A DNA stretch of 64,000 nucleotides from Serinus canaria (Eukaryota; Chordata; Aves; Passeriformes; Fringillidae): assembly GCF_022539315.1 (NCBI RefSeq), contig NC_066327.1, forward strand, positions 701,001 to 765,000, written 5' to 3'. Within the stretch, counting starts at the first letter, position 1, and each line of letters begins with the position of its first letter. Below, one piece after another: positions 35,757-48,239 of the stretch. The translations under genes and the position numbers were made by a program. The notes beneath the pieces are model-generated. The model was not told the origin of the DNA, did not search any database, and saw only the letters and a program-made list of their open reading frames with translations.

Positions 35757-38099
35757 TACACATATGTGTACTTGCCTGTGAACACTCCTGGCCCAGGTGG
35801 CCCAGTAACACCAGGCACAGAATAGGTGGATGTTTGCCCTATGAGCTGTGCACAGAGCAGCCCCAAGAGCCCAGGACTGCCCTGCCCTGGCAGTCCCAGG
35901 CCTGGGTGCCAGGCAAGGGCCATGGCCATATGCTGGGCAGGAGAAGGATCACCTCCAGTCCTGCCTGGCTGTGAGCATATCTCACTTTGCCAGGCTGCCA
36001 TTGCCCATTCTCCCAGCCCTTCCTGCTGCTGCCACATGAGGAAAGGATGCTGGACCCAGCACTAGTTAGAACTGGAATTATTAACTTGACTAGCACACAC
36101 CAACTCACCCCCAGAGCAGCGGGACCAGGCTCTTCCAACCACAGCCACAGTGAATGGTGGTTGGTGGTTCCTTTTATTGGGGAATTTAATGATTTTAATT
36201 TAACAAAACCACAGTTTAATTGCAATTTCCCCACATGTGTTCTAAAAAGGCCTGAAATGATGCAGGCCAGCCCTGCCACCTCTCCACTGGCAAAGCCAGT
36301 GCTGTGCCAGGTCTGGCTCGAGCATCCCTGTGGGTTCACTCAGTGCGTCCCCCTGCAATGCTTTGATGTGCACTTTTCAAAGCATTTAAATCGAGGTAGA
36401 AAACTCATACTTGACAGTGTTTCTGTCTGTTTGATTGAGCTTCTCAAGTCTCTCCATTTCTCTTCAGATGTAGAGAGCCCGTGAGCAAAAAGCCAAGCTT
36501 TTTCCACAGCTTATGTTCTTGTAAAAACAGCTCCAAGTACACACATTCTGCTCTTCACTCCAGTCGGGCTCCACATGCCAAGTCAAGTATTTATTTTCAT
36601 TACTTTTGAGACCACCAAAATTAATGTATCTTTCAGACAGGAAGAATTTTATTTATTATGGTGGATTTGAATCCAAGAGATGAAAGAAGAGCACCGTGCA
36701 TCTTGAAATCAACTGAGCCTGGGAGCAGGAGGAGACAGCCCAACCTGAGTTCCCCTCCCTCCCTGGCAGCAGCCCCCTCCAGCCCTGATGTGTTTCCATA
36801 CAGATGGACCACAACTCCATGGAACCTCCAAACCAACACTGTAAATCTTGCCACAGTTAGAGTAGCGAGGGCAGGTGTCAATGCTTTAATCATTCCCCAT
36901 TTTCCTGAGTCATTGGTGGAGCTCCTGGTTGATGGCACAGGTTGGGTGGAGTGTGAGGCTTCTGGAGGGAATCTGCTCATCCCTGGGGAGCATCATCAAG
37001 AGAGAAAATAGATTAATTTTTCCTTTTTTTCCTGCTTTGATCCCTGAACTCCTGCTACTCACTGAGTGATCTCACCTCTATTATGCAGGTGTTGTCTACT
37101 ATTTTTTGCTGTTTGTAACAGTATTGTAGTTTTTCTCTCCTTCTGAAACCCACCCCAACACGTCAGCGCTGGAACTGTTTGGTGTAAAAGAGCTGGATGC
37201 TGTGTCCTTGGGCCAGCACTGTGCTCTGCAGTGCATCTTCATCAGGAAGTCCAGACCCAGCCGGGTTTTGCCTCTGTTTTCCTATGGATCCCACATGAGT
37301 TTCCTTGAAAGTGTAGAAATGGAATCCTAGCTTGTTAAAGGAAAAAATGCTGCTTCTGTTCCTTTCCAATGTGGCTAGAGTTCCACCAAAACATTGCCAA
37401 AGTCATTTTGCCCATTAGGAAGAAAATGTATTACAACTCTGTAACAACTTCAGAAAAAAATCATTTCACTTTTAGACCAGAGCCAGTCACAAGATGGATT
37501 GGGCTGGTCATTGACACTGGTAATTTTTAGGCAAAAATATCCTCCTGAGAAATCGCATTCATGCCACTGCAGTCAAGGCTCTTCCACACAGGGAGGCAGC
37601 TGGGTTGTGTCAAAGAGATGAGAGGAAATTGTGGTGGGGCTGAGAGGAGGACAAAATCCATGAGAAATTAGGCTGGGAAGTTCAACATCTCCTACAACAA
37701 CTTGCTGCTTCTTCCATGAAACTCACTGAAGCTTCAGACAAGCCCTAAATGTATTAACAAGGCACCTGACCCCAGATGTTCTGCTTGAAATAATGCCAGT
37801 TTGAAAGTCCTCAAGACAGAGCATCAGATCCCTCCCAGGCTGTATTTGATACAATTTCTCATTGCAAAACCTTCAGTGGAACTGTGATGTTTAGTTACTT
37901 TCATTACCTCTGATAACACCTCAAGCCTGGTCCCAGTTCTTTAAGAGAGTAAAGAGAAAAGGCAGTGTATTGGACATCTAATGAAGGAGAATTTGTAGTA
38001 TCCACAGTTAGTTTGAATTCAACTTAATTGTTTATTACTCTGAGGTCTCTGAAGGATAAAGAATATGGAATGAAATATTTTTATCACCTCAGCCTTTCT
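35757..38099. other. Unique sequence; no gene seen
   Basis: Large overlapping frames at 35839-36339 (minus) and 35987-36484 (plus) oppose each other and are unrecognised. A perfect 16-bp palindrome lies at 35756-35771, straight after the CR1 tail. Confidence 0.5.
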
Positions 38100-38215
38100 C
38101 AAAACATTCACAACTGGTTAAACACTAGGGTCACTAACTTTGAAATGATCTCACAATTTGATTTCATTGTATTTTAATTGCAAATGATATATTGCAGGGC
38201 TCACGGAGAGTGAGA
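38100..38215. promoter_or_regulatory. Candidate conserved non-coding element
   Basis: TCTCACAATTTGATTTCATT, TATTTTAATTGCAAATGATA and the octamer-like TTGCAAAT occur in a compact AT-rich, non-repetitive stretch. Inference only. Confidence 0.27.
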
Positions 38216-38511
38216 AGCTGGGACCAGGCAACATTAAACCCCTGCTTTTTTTCAATTCTCCAGCCAGATGTACTGCAGGCAGGTGCAAGACAAACTCCCA
38301 AATACCCTGCTATCGTAAGGAGAGCCTGACCTAGAGGGACTGATGTGAATGGGCTTTTCAGGCCGTGTGCTTATTCAGTCCTGGCTGGGGAAAGGCTGCC
38401 AGCCCCGGCACACGGTGCCAGAAGTGTGGTGGTTTTTTTAATGCAAAGTTGCAAAACCACAAAACTCATTTTTACTAGTGACCTTTTTACCACTAATTGT
38501 CAGGGTACTTT

Positions 38512-38551
38512 AAAAAAAAAAAAAAGAGGAAAAAAAAAAGAAAAAAAAGAA
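38512..38551. repeat. A-rich polypurine tract
   Basis: Fourteen A residues are followed by GAGG and further A runs broken by single G residues. No retrocopy body with target-site duplications is recognised to its left. Confidence 0.85.
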
Positions 38552-38842
38552 GCTACTTTGGACAGGGCTGAATTGACATCCCAGAGACGCTGTCCCGGCA
38601 GCTGCTCCTGCACCCCGCTGCTGCTTTCCCAGTGTTTGCATCCAAACCCAACTGGGTCCTGCCTGGATGAGTCAGACAGCTTTCTGGGTTGTTTGATTTT
38701 TTTTTTCTTGCAAAGCAGCTTTTGATTGTGAAATAAATCACCAAAAAATAGCTGGAGTGTTGGAAGAGGGAGCAGAGTTGGGGTGGGGGTGCAGTCAAGG
38801 AGGGCCCAGGGCTGTGTGAAGGTGGCTGCTTTCCCCCCTTGC

Positions 38843-38869
38843 CTTCTCTTTCTCTTTCTCTTTCTCTCT
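38843..38869. repeat. (TCTTTC)n microsatellite
   Basis: About four hexamer copies of TCTTTC, ending TCTCTCTA. Confidence 0.85.
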
Positions 38870-39319
38870 AAGAACACACAGGCCTATTTTGCCCAATTTC
38901 TAAAGTTTTTTACACATGGCTAGTCAGTAGCTGCAGCTGGACTCACTGTCCCTTCGAGAGTTCAACCAGGTTTTGAACTCCTTTGCCCAGCTTTGAATTC
39001 TGATTCATTCCCTGGTTCCGTCAGAATTGGCAACATGTGAGAGGTGTGTTTGTGAGCAGAGCCTGGCCTACTTTTTCTATCTCCTCTGCCGAGCATTCTA
39101 CAAAGGGACTGAGCCAAGGCTCAGCTGGGGGCAGAGGGTCTCTCAGCCAGGTGACCTTTTAAGCCCATCCAGTTCAACACTCTCCACACACTTTCATGGA
39201 GAATCCCAATTTCAAATTAAAAAAGGAGACCTGTCTATGTTGACAAGTTCCAATAAATTAAAACAACTCAATGTTCTTGGCCTACTTTATTTATAATTTT
39301 TGCCATGTTGCAGTTTTAT

Positions 39320-39725
39320 TGAATTATAAGGGTTAGAAGGGATCTTACACATCACCTTGTTCAGCCCCTGCCGTGGCAGGGACACCTCCCACTGTCCCAG
39401 GTGTTCCAAGCCCCAGTGTCCAGCCTGGCCTTGGGCACTGCCAGGGATCCAGGGGCAGCCACAGCTGCTCTGAGCACCCTGTGCCAGGGCCTGCCCACCC
39501 TCCCAGGGAACAATTCCTTCCCAATATCCCAAATATCCCTGCCCTCCTCCAGCTTAAAGCCATTTCCCCTTGTCCTGTCCCTCCATCCCTTGTTCCCAGT
39601 CCCTCTCCAGCTCTCCTGGAGCCCCTTCGGCCACTGGAATGACCTCTAAGGCCTCCCTGGAGCCTTCTCTTCTCCAAGTGGAACACCCCAAACTCTCTCA
39701 GCCCGGCTTCTTTCTTCCCACCAGT
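39320..39725 (-). mobile_element. CR1 LINE fragment, 3' region
   Basis: It starts at GGGTTAGAAGGGATCTTACA (the 8-bp tail is lost or degraded). It carries GGGACACCTCCCACTGTCCC, CCAGGGATCCAGGGGCAGCC, TTAAAGCCATTTCCCCTTGT and TCTCCAAGTGGAACACCCC. It points to the minus strand and is 5'-truncated near 39725. The minus-strand frame at 39345-39731 and the plus frames inside it are transposon shadows. Confidence 0.92.
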
Positions 39726-42058
39726 GCCCAAGAGCCCAGATTGTCACACTGGGTATCTGTTGTCACTTTTACAGACAGAAAATAGAGACATTTCCAGCTT
39801 AAATGAGAAAGAACCAGAATTTACAATAAAGCACTTGATGACTAATCACTTGGGGATTGTGCTCAGTCACATTCATGTGGTGAAGGAATCTCCTTTCTAC
39901 AAAGGAATTTTGGTTTTGCTTGGTCTGTTTGTTATTTTTAGCCACTGTCTCCCAATTTTTTCCTGTAGTTCAGAAGTCCTAAGATGATTTCCTCTCCTAT
40001 TCCAAAGTCACATCTGCCCTGAGTCCAGCAACTACTGCAGGACAGCTTGGTTGTAAACTCAGGGTGGAAGCACTTTCCTTTTGTTTTCCTACTGTCAGCA
40101 AATCCCAATTTTCTTTTTCACTTCCCGATATTTATAATTATCTCCAGAAAATCTTCTTGGCCTCTCACTTGCCCAGGCTGGTTTATAGCAGTGCTAAATG
40201 CTCAAAACCATCTCTTTGCATTGGCCAGTGGCAGCTCCTGCCTGGCCAAGCCCAGCAGGACAGGGTTTCCTGGAGCACGAAATCTCCCAGCAGAGCAGCT
40301 GCTGAGGGAGCACTGGGCTGAGTGGGACGTGCTAGGGGGGGCAGGACTGGCCCTGGAAGGGCAGGACCAGCCCTGCACGCATGCCCACCTCTTGCCTGGT
40401 TCCTCTCCACAACCATCACATGGTGCTGCATCTTCACACACTTGCTCTCAAAAGCTCTTTGCTTTTGGAAACAAAATCTCAGCAGTAAACAGTTTATGGG
40501 CTTATTTACAGCTCAATTTACTGAGCATCCTGCCAGAACACCAAGGGAATGCTGTGGTGTGTTGTCTTTTGAGTGTGGTCAACAGCAGAGAAGTCTTCCC
40601 AGAACTTTTAATGAATTTTGGACCCCCTCTCCTTCCTCCCCTCCCCAAATATCTCACCAGAACCAGTGCAAGCCTTACACTAGGAACACTGCAGCTAGAA
40701 AATTACAAGAACTCAGAAAGGCAATGAAAGAAAATAAAAATGGGTCTAGAAACACAAAATTCCATGGGACAACCTGTAATTTTCATAATTTTCAGGTTTG
40801 TTTCTTTGTTTTTTTAACTATCCCAAAGGATCTTTACTTGAGATCTGCCAGCAGCCTGGGTAGATGGGCAACATGGCAGATGAAAAACTTCTGTGCCAGA
40901 GAGGTCAGAGGGAGATGCCAACAGGGCAGGCTCCACACCCCACACCAGCTGCTGCATTTTCTTGGACTGGATTTTGAATTTCATTTCTACTACCTTTGAG
41001 CCTGACATTTTTTAAGCAAACCCTCCAAAAATCACTGAAACTTTGCTCTCATTTGAAGGCAGGGGAAGTCTTACCCTCAACTGAAGTGAGTGCAGAAACA
41101 AGAGAGTTCAAGACAGTTTGGAAACATGGAGTTGAGATGTCCTATGATCTCTGCCTCAGAATGGGGCTGCTCAGAATTTCCTGGAGAACTCTGGTAATCT
41201 GAGGCTTAATTTGTTAATGTTCAGATTAGATCCAGTTCTGGAGCTCCTTAACTGAAAGCATCTAGGACAGTGCAGAGGGTTCTGCCTTAACAAAACACCA
41301 GTTATGTCACAGTGAAGATGAAGATGGCCTTCCAAGAGAACAGCTCTAAAGGTTCATTCTCTAAAGGCACATCAGTGTCATGGTGGTTTGGGGCTCCTCA
41401 AGGAGCCAGTTCCTCCAAAGACCCTGAAGTGACCCCAGGACAGGGACTGTTGTCCCATCCAGACCGAAGGCAAAGAGCTGCCCATCCAAACACCAGCGAG
41501 GTGCCTCAGGCCTCACATCTGGTGGAGCTGAGGTTCTCTGGCTGGTGTGAAAGGCCCCACAAATCACATGCCAGAGAGGTGTGGCTGGACTGGGTGAGTT
41601 TGCAAGGAAAAGTCCTTGGGGCAGGATGCAAGGCCGGTGCTGGCTGCAGAGCAACGGGACAGCCCCGTGCCAGCCCAGCTCCACGTGCCAGGCATGGCTC
41701 GGGCTCACCAGGGACCCACACGGGGTGCTGGCACAGCAGCAACAGCAGCCAAACATGGCAGCTCTTCAGCTGCCCGGGCCTTGCTGGCCCTGCTGGCCCT
41801 GGAGGGGACATGGTGACATTGCTTGGGGCAGCACAGGGTGAGCTTGGGTTCCCTCCGAACCCATCTGGCTGCTCAGTTCAGCTGTGGCTGTACCCAGCTC
41901 TGCCTGGGCTATGGCACCAGGAAACCTGGCACCCTGCACAGCCCAGCCCAGCCCGGACTAGCCTGGCCCATCAAGCTGCTCCACAGGCCCCCACTGCTGC
42001 CAGCTCTGAGATGGATGAGTGCTGAGACTGTCCTGGGTGAGCAATCCCTGCTCCAGAG
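39726..42058. other. Unique sequence, GC-rich at its right end; no gene seen
   Basis: The 226- and 225-codon frames at 40047-40999 overlap in different phases and give no recognisable product. The 237-codon frame at 41312-42025 lies in GC-rich, proline/glycine/alanine-coding DNA leading into a minisatellite. Confidence 0.5.
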
Positions 42059-42171
42059 CCAGGCACAACCCCTGAACCAGGTTCCCCCCCGCCAGCCAGG
42101 CACACCCTCCAGAACCAGGTTCATCCTTCATAACCAGGCTCACCCTCCAGAGCCAGGCTCACCCCAATTCT
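42059..42171. repeat. 19-bp minisatellite, about six copies
   Basis: Units begin CCAGG and read, in order, CCAGGCACAACCCCTGAA, CCAGGTTCCCCCCCGCCAG, CCAGGCACACCCTCCAGAA, CCAGGTTCATCCTTCATAA, CCAGGCTCACCCTCCAGAG, then a last copy degenerating into ACCCCAATTC. Copies 2-5 are exactly 19 bases and the first is 18. Divergence between copies suggests age. Confidence 0.85.
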
Positions 42172-43384
42172 CTCTCCCCAGATGGGCCAGGACTCCGTGA
42201 GGCGGATGGTGACAAGCTAGGCTCACACTGTCCCAGCTGTGGATGCTGCCCACAGCTGTTGGATATGACCTCTCCTCCCTGCACCATCTGAGCTTGCTGG
42301 GCTTGGAGCAAGCATGGACTCAGATCAACAATTCCAGGTACAGGAGGAGAGAAACCTGTCTGAGGTTTGAGATGACAATTCTGCCCTCAGTTACACTTTC
42401 TTGAACTAGAGCAGATTGGTTAGTAACAAGACACAGACCTAATTCTGATTATTTTTACACCTGCAAAGCCAATGAGTGTGGGAGAAGGAGCAGTGCTTTA
42501 CACTGGCACTGGTGCAACGGCAATCACTGCTGCTGTTCAGTGCCCTGGATATTTTCCCTGCAAGATGGTTTCAAACACTTGCGAGAGCTGAAAACAAAGA
42601 AATTAAATACCAGCCTCGTGCAGACTTTAAAATGAAAAATAAAATGTCCTGCAAGGTTTTGGACTGAACAGGAAGATACGTTACAGAACTTTTTCAACCT
42701 TTTTTTGATTTTTTTCAACTTCCAAGCAGCAGAACAGCAAAATGCTAACAGGCAGGGCAGTTTGAGCAAAAATAAAATATTCTGTGGACTGGGTTGGAGA
42801 GTAAGGCAGTGTTTATTTTTTTTATGCTTTACACTTTGGCCAGCATTTATCCCGAATGAAGGCAGCAAATGTTATTAGATTTCATGGAATGTAAATAAAC
42901 AGTTATTGGTAAATACATTTTGGTGGTCTGCTTGTTACACTGCATGTCAGGAAAACTATAGGGAACTGGCAGGAGTTCAGACATCTTCAAGGAACACAGA
43001 AAACAGACATATTTTACTAATTATAGCTAACAAAAACACTCTGAGATTACAGTTAAATTACATTAAAAAATAACTTGTTGGCAAAGACTGTGAGCATAAT
43101 GCTTTGCCTATATCTTTCTGTATAATGTTTCATTGGAACAGAGCAGAACATCAGGAAAGGCTGGCACAGCCCACGCCCCGTGCCCTCGGGGCTGGGCCAG
43201 CTGGGCATTGTGGCCTGCAGGAGCTCCTGGTGTCCCCAGGGGCTCCTACGAGGGCCACAGCCTGGATTTGTCTGCAGGAGGGACTGCAGAGGGCTGATCC
43301 CAAACCTCCATCTGCACCTTTTCGGGTGGGAAGGGAAGGACAAAGAGGCACCTGCTGAACAGCCCCAGAGAGGGCTGCGGGGGC
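42172..43384. other. Unique sequence; no gene seen
   Basis: AT-rich from about 42340 to 43140. No transposon or exon is recognised. Confidence 0.5.
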
Positions 43385-43480
43385 AGGAGCAGTGGGAGGT
43401 GAGGGATGGGAGAGCAGGAGACTGGGAGGTGAGGGATGGGAGAGCAGGAGACTGGGAGGTGAGGGTCAGGAGCAGTGGGA
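43385..43480. repeat. 30-bp minisatellite
   Basis: Two identical 30-base units (43394-43423 and 43424-43453) begin GGGAGGTGAGGGATGGGAGA and end GCAGGAGACT. A third, partial unit starts at 43454. The flanks share CAGGAGCAGTGGGA on both sides (43384-43397 and 43468-43481), so the array seems to have grown inside a longer duplicated unit. The minus-strand frames through it (43053-43709, 43246-43701) show the repeat in frame but are not supported as genes. Confidence 0.9.
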
Positions 43481-46400
43481 ATTGAGGGCTGCATGGCTGG
43501 AGCACCCAGCAGGAGCTGTGGTGCCCACACCACCATGCCAGGAGGGTCTGAGCTGCCTCCAGCCAAGTCCTCACGGGGCTGTGAGCTGAGTGCCAAGGCT
43601 GCTTCACAGCAATGCTCCTTCCACCTCTGAATCTGCTCTGAAGCATCTCTGGAATGAGAAAGACAGAAAGGATGGCTCTGGTACGGAGCTTCTGTGGGCA
43701 CAGGGACATGCTTTGGCTATGTCAGGATGCAGGAACCTCCAGCAGCTGATTGCAAAGTTAAAATCAGAAACATGACTTGACCCAAGCCTGGAATTCCCAT
43801 TCAGTGGGTCCCCATTTCAGTGAAGGATTTCCCTCCTTACAGGAAGGGAGCTGCACTGGCTGTCCCCATGCCCGTGATGCCCAGGAGCTGCCTGAGGCAT
43901 GGCTCTGAGGGGCTCTGCAGCCCTTCTCACGCCTGGGGAGGGTCTTTGGCTGAGCACCCCCTTTGCTGCTCCCCAGCTCCCCTCCTGCTGCCAGACCCAG
44001 CCTGTGGCACTCCTGCTCCATCAGTAGAACAAACCACTCCTGCAGGAGCAGAGCCCAGGAGGGAAAGGAGGTCTTTCTGCAGAAATCATTATGTTTTAAT
44101 GACATCCTGGGTTTTCAGGACAAATGGGCTGTTGTGAGTGAGCCCCCCTGCCAGTGCACCACTGCAAGGGGCATGTCTGGAGATCAGTGCAGGGATCCTT
44201 GCGTTACACTGACTTCAATTACAAACTGTTCACTTCATGTTTGAAGAAGTTTGTGTGAAGTGCTTAAGAGAAATGCTCAGAAAAGCTGCGTGTGAGCAGC
44301 ACTGGGGCTCAAAAACCCAGGTGCAACATCTATTCTGTTCTCCCATGGCTGCACATCAGGAGATGACATTATTGTTATTTTACAGACAGTCTCTAAACTA
44401 GAAAAAATTCCTTCCTTCAGCTGGTGGGATATTAAGACTGAGTGGTCCCTGGCAGGGTGATGCAGCGGGGCTGGAGGCTCAGCTGGGCCACAATGATGAT
44501 CTGTTTTAAACCCAGGTAAATCAAGGCGGTCATTGGTCTGATCCCAGTTTATCAGGAAGACATAGGTCATTTTGTCTGCCAAGTAAATGGAAGGGGAATG
44601 AATGCACAGGCTAATCTGCCCAGAATATTAATAACACTTGTGCCACTGTGCACCACTCCAGAAACACCCAGTTCCTGGGGACCGGCTTATTCTTGCATCC
44701 ATGCCCCTGTGAAAAGAAATCCTGTAATGAAATCATGCTTCACCATTACCCCATGGTAATCTCTTCACTTGGACTGTCTTTATGTCACATTTATGGCCTG
44801 TTCTTTGCTGGGAAGATTTTTAAAGGGGATCTGAAGTTTAAAAGAAGACAGATGACAAGCTGTGATCACGAGGAAGAGAGGCTCACCATATGGAAATAGA
44901 AAGCCCTGGCTCCCTCCCCTATCACTCCTCCCCCTCCCCTGCTGAGTTTCTCTACTTCACATGATGCTATTGGGATTTGAAGATCAGAATACAAATTAAA
45001 TTATTAAATGAGGAACAAAATAAAAAAACAACAAACCAACAGAAAACCCCCCAAAACTTGGGCCTTTCCTTTCCATCCTTCCATGTGATCTGTAATTAAA
45101 AATCAAAGTGGGGAAAACAACCCTGCTGGAAGCTGGCATTTGGGATCCAGCTCAGTTGCCAAGAGAAGGATGTAGTGCTCAGGCAACATGTCTGTGCCTT
45201 TGCATGCTATGGGGGTTCATGCATGAGCTGCTTCTAGAGCTAAGGCATCATTTTAATGGAAGACTTGTTATGGGGCATATTAATTGCATGATTTATTATT
45301 TACTAACTGGGAAAAGCAGGAGCACCACTCCTCAGTCCAGTGCACGTTTCCAAAACTGGACTCTATGTCACCAAACCCACTCAGTGTTCCCAAAGCCAGG
45401 AGAACTGAACCCCCATCAGATGCTTTCTGGCCATTAATCCCTACAGCCTGAATGCATGGCAGCAACCCCTTAAAGCCTGGGCAGTGAAAGAGAAATAAAG
45501 GAATCCATTTCAGGCAGACAGAACTTGAGCAGTGGCAGTTTTCAGGTTCATTTTGACTGGGCAATTTTAAAGGAGTTGGTGATGTGACCAGAGTCACCCA
45601 CGGAGGGTGCCCAGCACAGGTAAGGGACAGAGTCCATCCTGGGGCGGACAGGATGTGCTCCAGGGGCACTCCCTGTCCCTGGGTCAGCTCTCAGCCCTCC
45701 CACCTGCACCCCCTGGGAGCTAGCAGGGATTCTGCATTTTTGAAAAACCCCAAGCACACACAGCAGGCCCTGAGTTTGTAAAATCTGGCCCCATTTTCAA
45801 CACTGACCTTGGGCTCAGCTGTTGGCCTCAGTGGCCAGACTTACAGAATAAGCACTTGGTCCCCTTAGTGCAGGTTTGGGCTATGGACATCCCATTTAGG
45901 CACCCATATTTGAACACTGCTTCCTTTAGCCAAAATAAATAACTGAATCAATGCTACACAGAGTTTAATCTAAACAGGTAATGGCCTCCAGCTCAGATAT
46001 TCCCTGTATTCCATCAGCAGGTCCTGGAGATGGCAAACTGAAGCCTGCTTTTATAGTGTGCCAGCTCAGGGACCTGTTCCCAATTTGCAGATTTGGCCTG
46101 TTGCATTCTAAAAGATGTTTAATATACTCGATGCCTGTTTGTGTTAATGTTTACCATTGAAGTTCTTCATTATTTGATGTTATATTTGGCCATAGCATTA
46201 AAATTCCATTGGACCAACTGAAATCTAGTGTCAAATCAAAGCCAAAGAAGCATCTTTGTGATAGACTTTCAGCTTCCATCCAAACACTTCAAAAAATAAA
46301 AATCAATTCTAAGTGTTTGTAGCTTTTCTTTCTTTTGCCAGAGAAACAGCAAACACTTTATTTATGAGCTGGTTTTTCATATGCACAGCTCTGGAAGAAC

Positions 46401-46642
46401 TGAGCCCAAAGCCGTGGACCAGCAGGGAAGCACAAGCTGCTCTGCCAGGAGGGCACAGCTCCCTCCCTGCAGGCTCAGGAGGGAATGGGGATGGCTGAGA
46501 GCCCTCTGATCCCTTCTCCAGGCCCCAGCATTTGGAATAACAGCATTACCTACAGCCCTGCCCACCTAAACCCCACGCCCTGGGGCACAGCTGCTGGACT
46601 GCACAGTTCTGCTGCCTGGAAACGTCCCATGTTTATTTGGGT
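43481..46642. other. Unique sequence; no gene seen
   Basis: An A-rich stretch lies at 45010-45060. The frames (43764-44105 minus, 45280-45669 minus, 45108-45437 plus) conflict and are unrecognised. No transposon is identified. Confidence 0.5.
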
Positions 46643-46828
46643 CACAGCATCCCACAATGGTTGGGGTTAGATGGGACCTTAAAGCCCATCCCGTCCCACC
46701 CCTGCCATGGCAGGGACACCTCCCACTGTCCCAGGGGCTCCCAGCCCCAATGCCCAGCCTGACCTTGCACACTGCCAGGGATCCAGGGGCAACCACAGCT
46801 GCTCTGGGCACCCTGTGCCAGGGCCAAG
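46643..46828 (-). mobile_element. CR1 LINE fragment, short 3' end
   Basis: It begins with a CACAGCATCCCACAATGGTT tail, then GGGGTTAGATGGGACCTTAA, and carries GGGACACCTCCCACTGTCCC and CACCCTGTGCCAGGGCC. It is cut off earlier than its relatives, at about 46828, where the sequence becomes unrelated. Minus orientation. Confidence 0.9.
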
Positions 46829-47795
46829 GGCAGGATTTTTCCATGGGAACTCAGTGATAAAGGATCAGGAGTCAATCCCCACAAGCCAAGGGGAGTCACA
46901 GCCTTTGGGGGATGCTGAGGACCCCGGGGTCTCACAGATTTGGAGCCTGCAAACCACACAGGGCTCACAAAGCCCCTGGCATGGCTCAGCAAGGCCACAG
47001 CTAACATAAAGAGAGGTTTGCCTAAGTCCAGATGTTCCTGAGCTCAAAGGAAAATATGATGGCCGGGATTAAAAACTGGGAATCAGCATTTAAACATAAA
47101 GCTGGGAGGTTAGGATTGAGGAACAGTCAGCAGATATTTTCTTGGCCAGTTAAAAGGGGAGCTCTGGGAAAAGCCTTTTCTGTAGCCCACCAAAAAACTG
47201 CCTAAGTGGACAAGGATGTTTCAAACTGTGTCCCCTCTCCAGGATATTTCCTCCAAAATTTTAATCAAAATTAAGATACTTCGTATTTCAGTGAACTTTT
47301 TCTTTTTTTAAAGAATGGTGTTTTTTGGTTCTAATGATAATAAATTAAATTCTGTAAATGTCATCTCAGTACATATGAACATTTATTTGACAGTATTGGC
47401 ATGTTTTGATTAACGAAGAGTTCCCACTTTGTTCCAAACTGGTTTTCTTTCTGAAATGGGAAAAATTGTCTGCAAAACTTTTTTCAGCTTTTGTTAAATG
47501 CTGAGAAACCAAGAAAAAAAAGATCCACAGCATTATAGTGAAGTACGAATTCTATACTCCTAATATGTAAGCAGAGGATGGGGACAGAAGACTTCTTTAG
47601 TTCTAGCAAACAGCCTTGGCCATCCTCAACTGCGTGACCTTCTGTATCCTGAGCTGGACAGCCCATCTCCCACCTGGCTCTGACCTCAGAGCTGTTCCCT
47701 GCTTGATGCAGGCAAGAAGCCTGTGCAGCTTTATTTATAGTAGAAACATTTTTCCCCTTCCAGTAAAACAACTACTGGCCTTACAGGGGGTTGAA
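46829..47795. other. Unique spacer between two CR1 copies
   Basis: AT-rich at 47270-47540. No gene, exon or repeat is recognised. Confidence 0.5.
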
Positions 47796-48150
47796 GCAGC
47801 TTCAGAATCATTAAGGCTGAAAGAGACCTCCCAGACCATGGAGGCCAGCGTGTGCCCCTCCTTGTCCCCAGCCCAGAGCACTCAGTGCCACCTCCAGCCC
47901 TTCTTGGGACACCTCCAGGGATGGGGACTCCAAACCCCCCTGGGCAGCCCCTCCCAATCCCTGAGCACCCTTTCCATGGGGAAATTCCTGCTGTGCCCAC
48001 CCTGAGCCTGCCCTGGCCCAGCCTGAGGCCGTTCCCTCTCCTCCTGTCCCTGTTCCCTGGGAGAACAGCCCGACCCCCCCCGGCTGTCCCCTCCTTTAGG
48101 TGGGTGTAGGAGGGGCTGTGCTCTTCCTTGAGCCTCCTCTGAGGAAGACT
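47796..48150 (-). mobile_element. CR1 LINE fragment, second 3'-end type
   Basis: AGAATCATTAAGGCTGAAAG and AGACCTCCCAGACCATGG begin the element. CCACCTCCAGCCCTTCTTGG, CCAGGGATGGGGACTCCAA, GAGCACCCTTTCCATGGGG and GCCTGAGGCCGTTCCCTCTC follow. These mirror the plus-strand copy at 35505-35756. It points to the minus strand and is 5'-truncated near 48150. Frames on both strands inside it are shadows. Confidence 0.9.
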
Positions 48151-48239
48151 GAGGGAATTGGATCTGACCATCCCAACATCTGGCCCAGGTTCTTCTGTGT
48201 AAATTGGATTGTTCCATTGGCTCCACTGAGCAAACTCAA

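Larger units (their letters stand above)
38216..39319. other. Unique sequence with purine and pyrimidine tracts
   Basis: Only low-complexity runs are identifiable, listed separately. The frames at 38345-38877 on both strands run through these tracts. Confidence 0.5.

Noticed and set aside
38512..38551. A-rich tract as a possible retrocopy tail
   Set aside because: No recognisable transcript-derived body or target-site duplication flanks it. Read as a simple purine tract.
40047..40999. Two overlapping plus-strand frames of 226 and 225 codons
   Set aside because: They occupy the same DNA in different phases and neither product resembles a known family. The stop-poor stretch is explained by composition.
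41312..42025. 237-codon plus-strand open frame
   Set aside because: GC-rich sequence with low-complexity Ala/Gly/Pro/Ser content and overlapping frames on both strands. No domain or splice evidence.
43394..43453. Direct repeats of 30 bp, superficially CRISPR-like
   Set aside because: Units abut with no spacers and the genome is vertebrate. It is a minisatellite.
43053..43709. 218-codon minus-strand frame with an internal SPALPSLTSQ repeat
   Set aside because: The repeat is the 30-bp minisatellite translated. No gene context.
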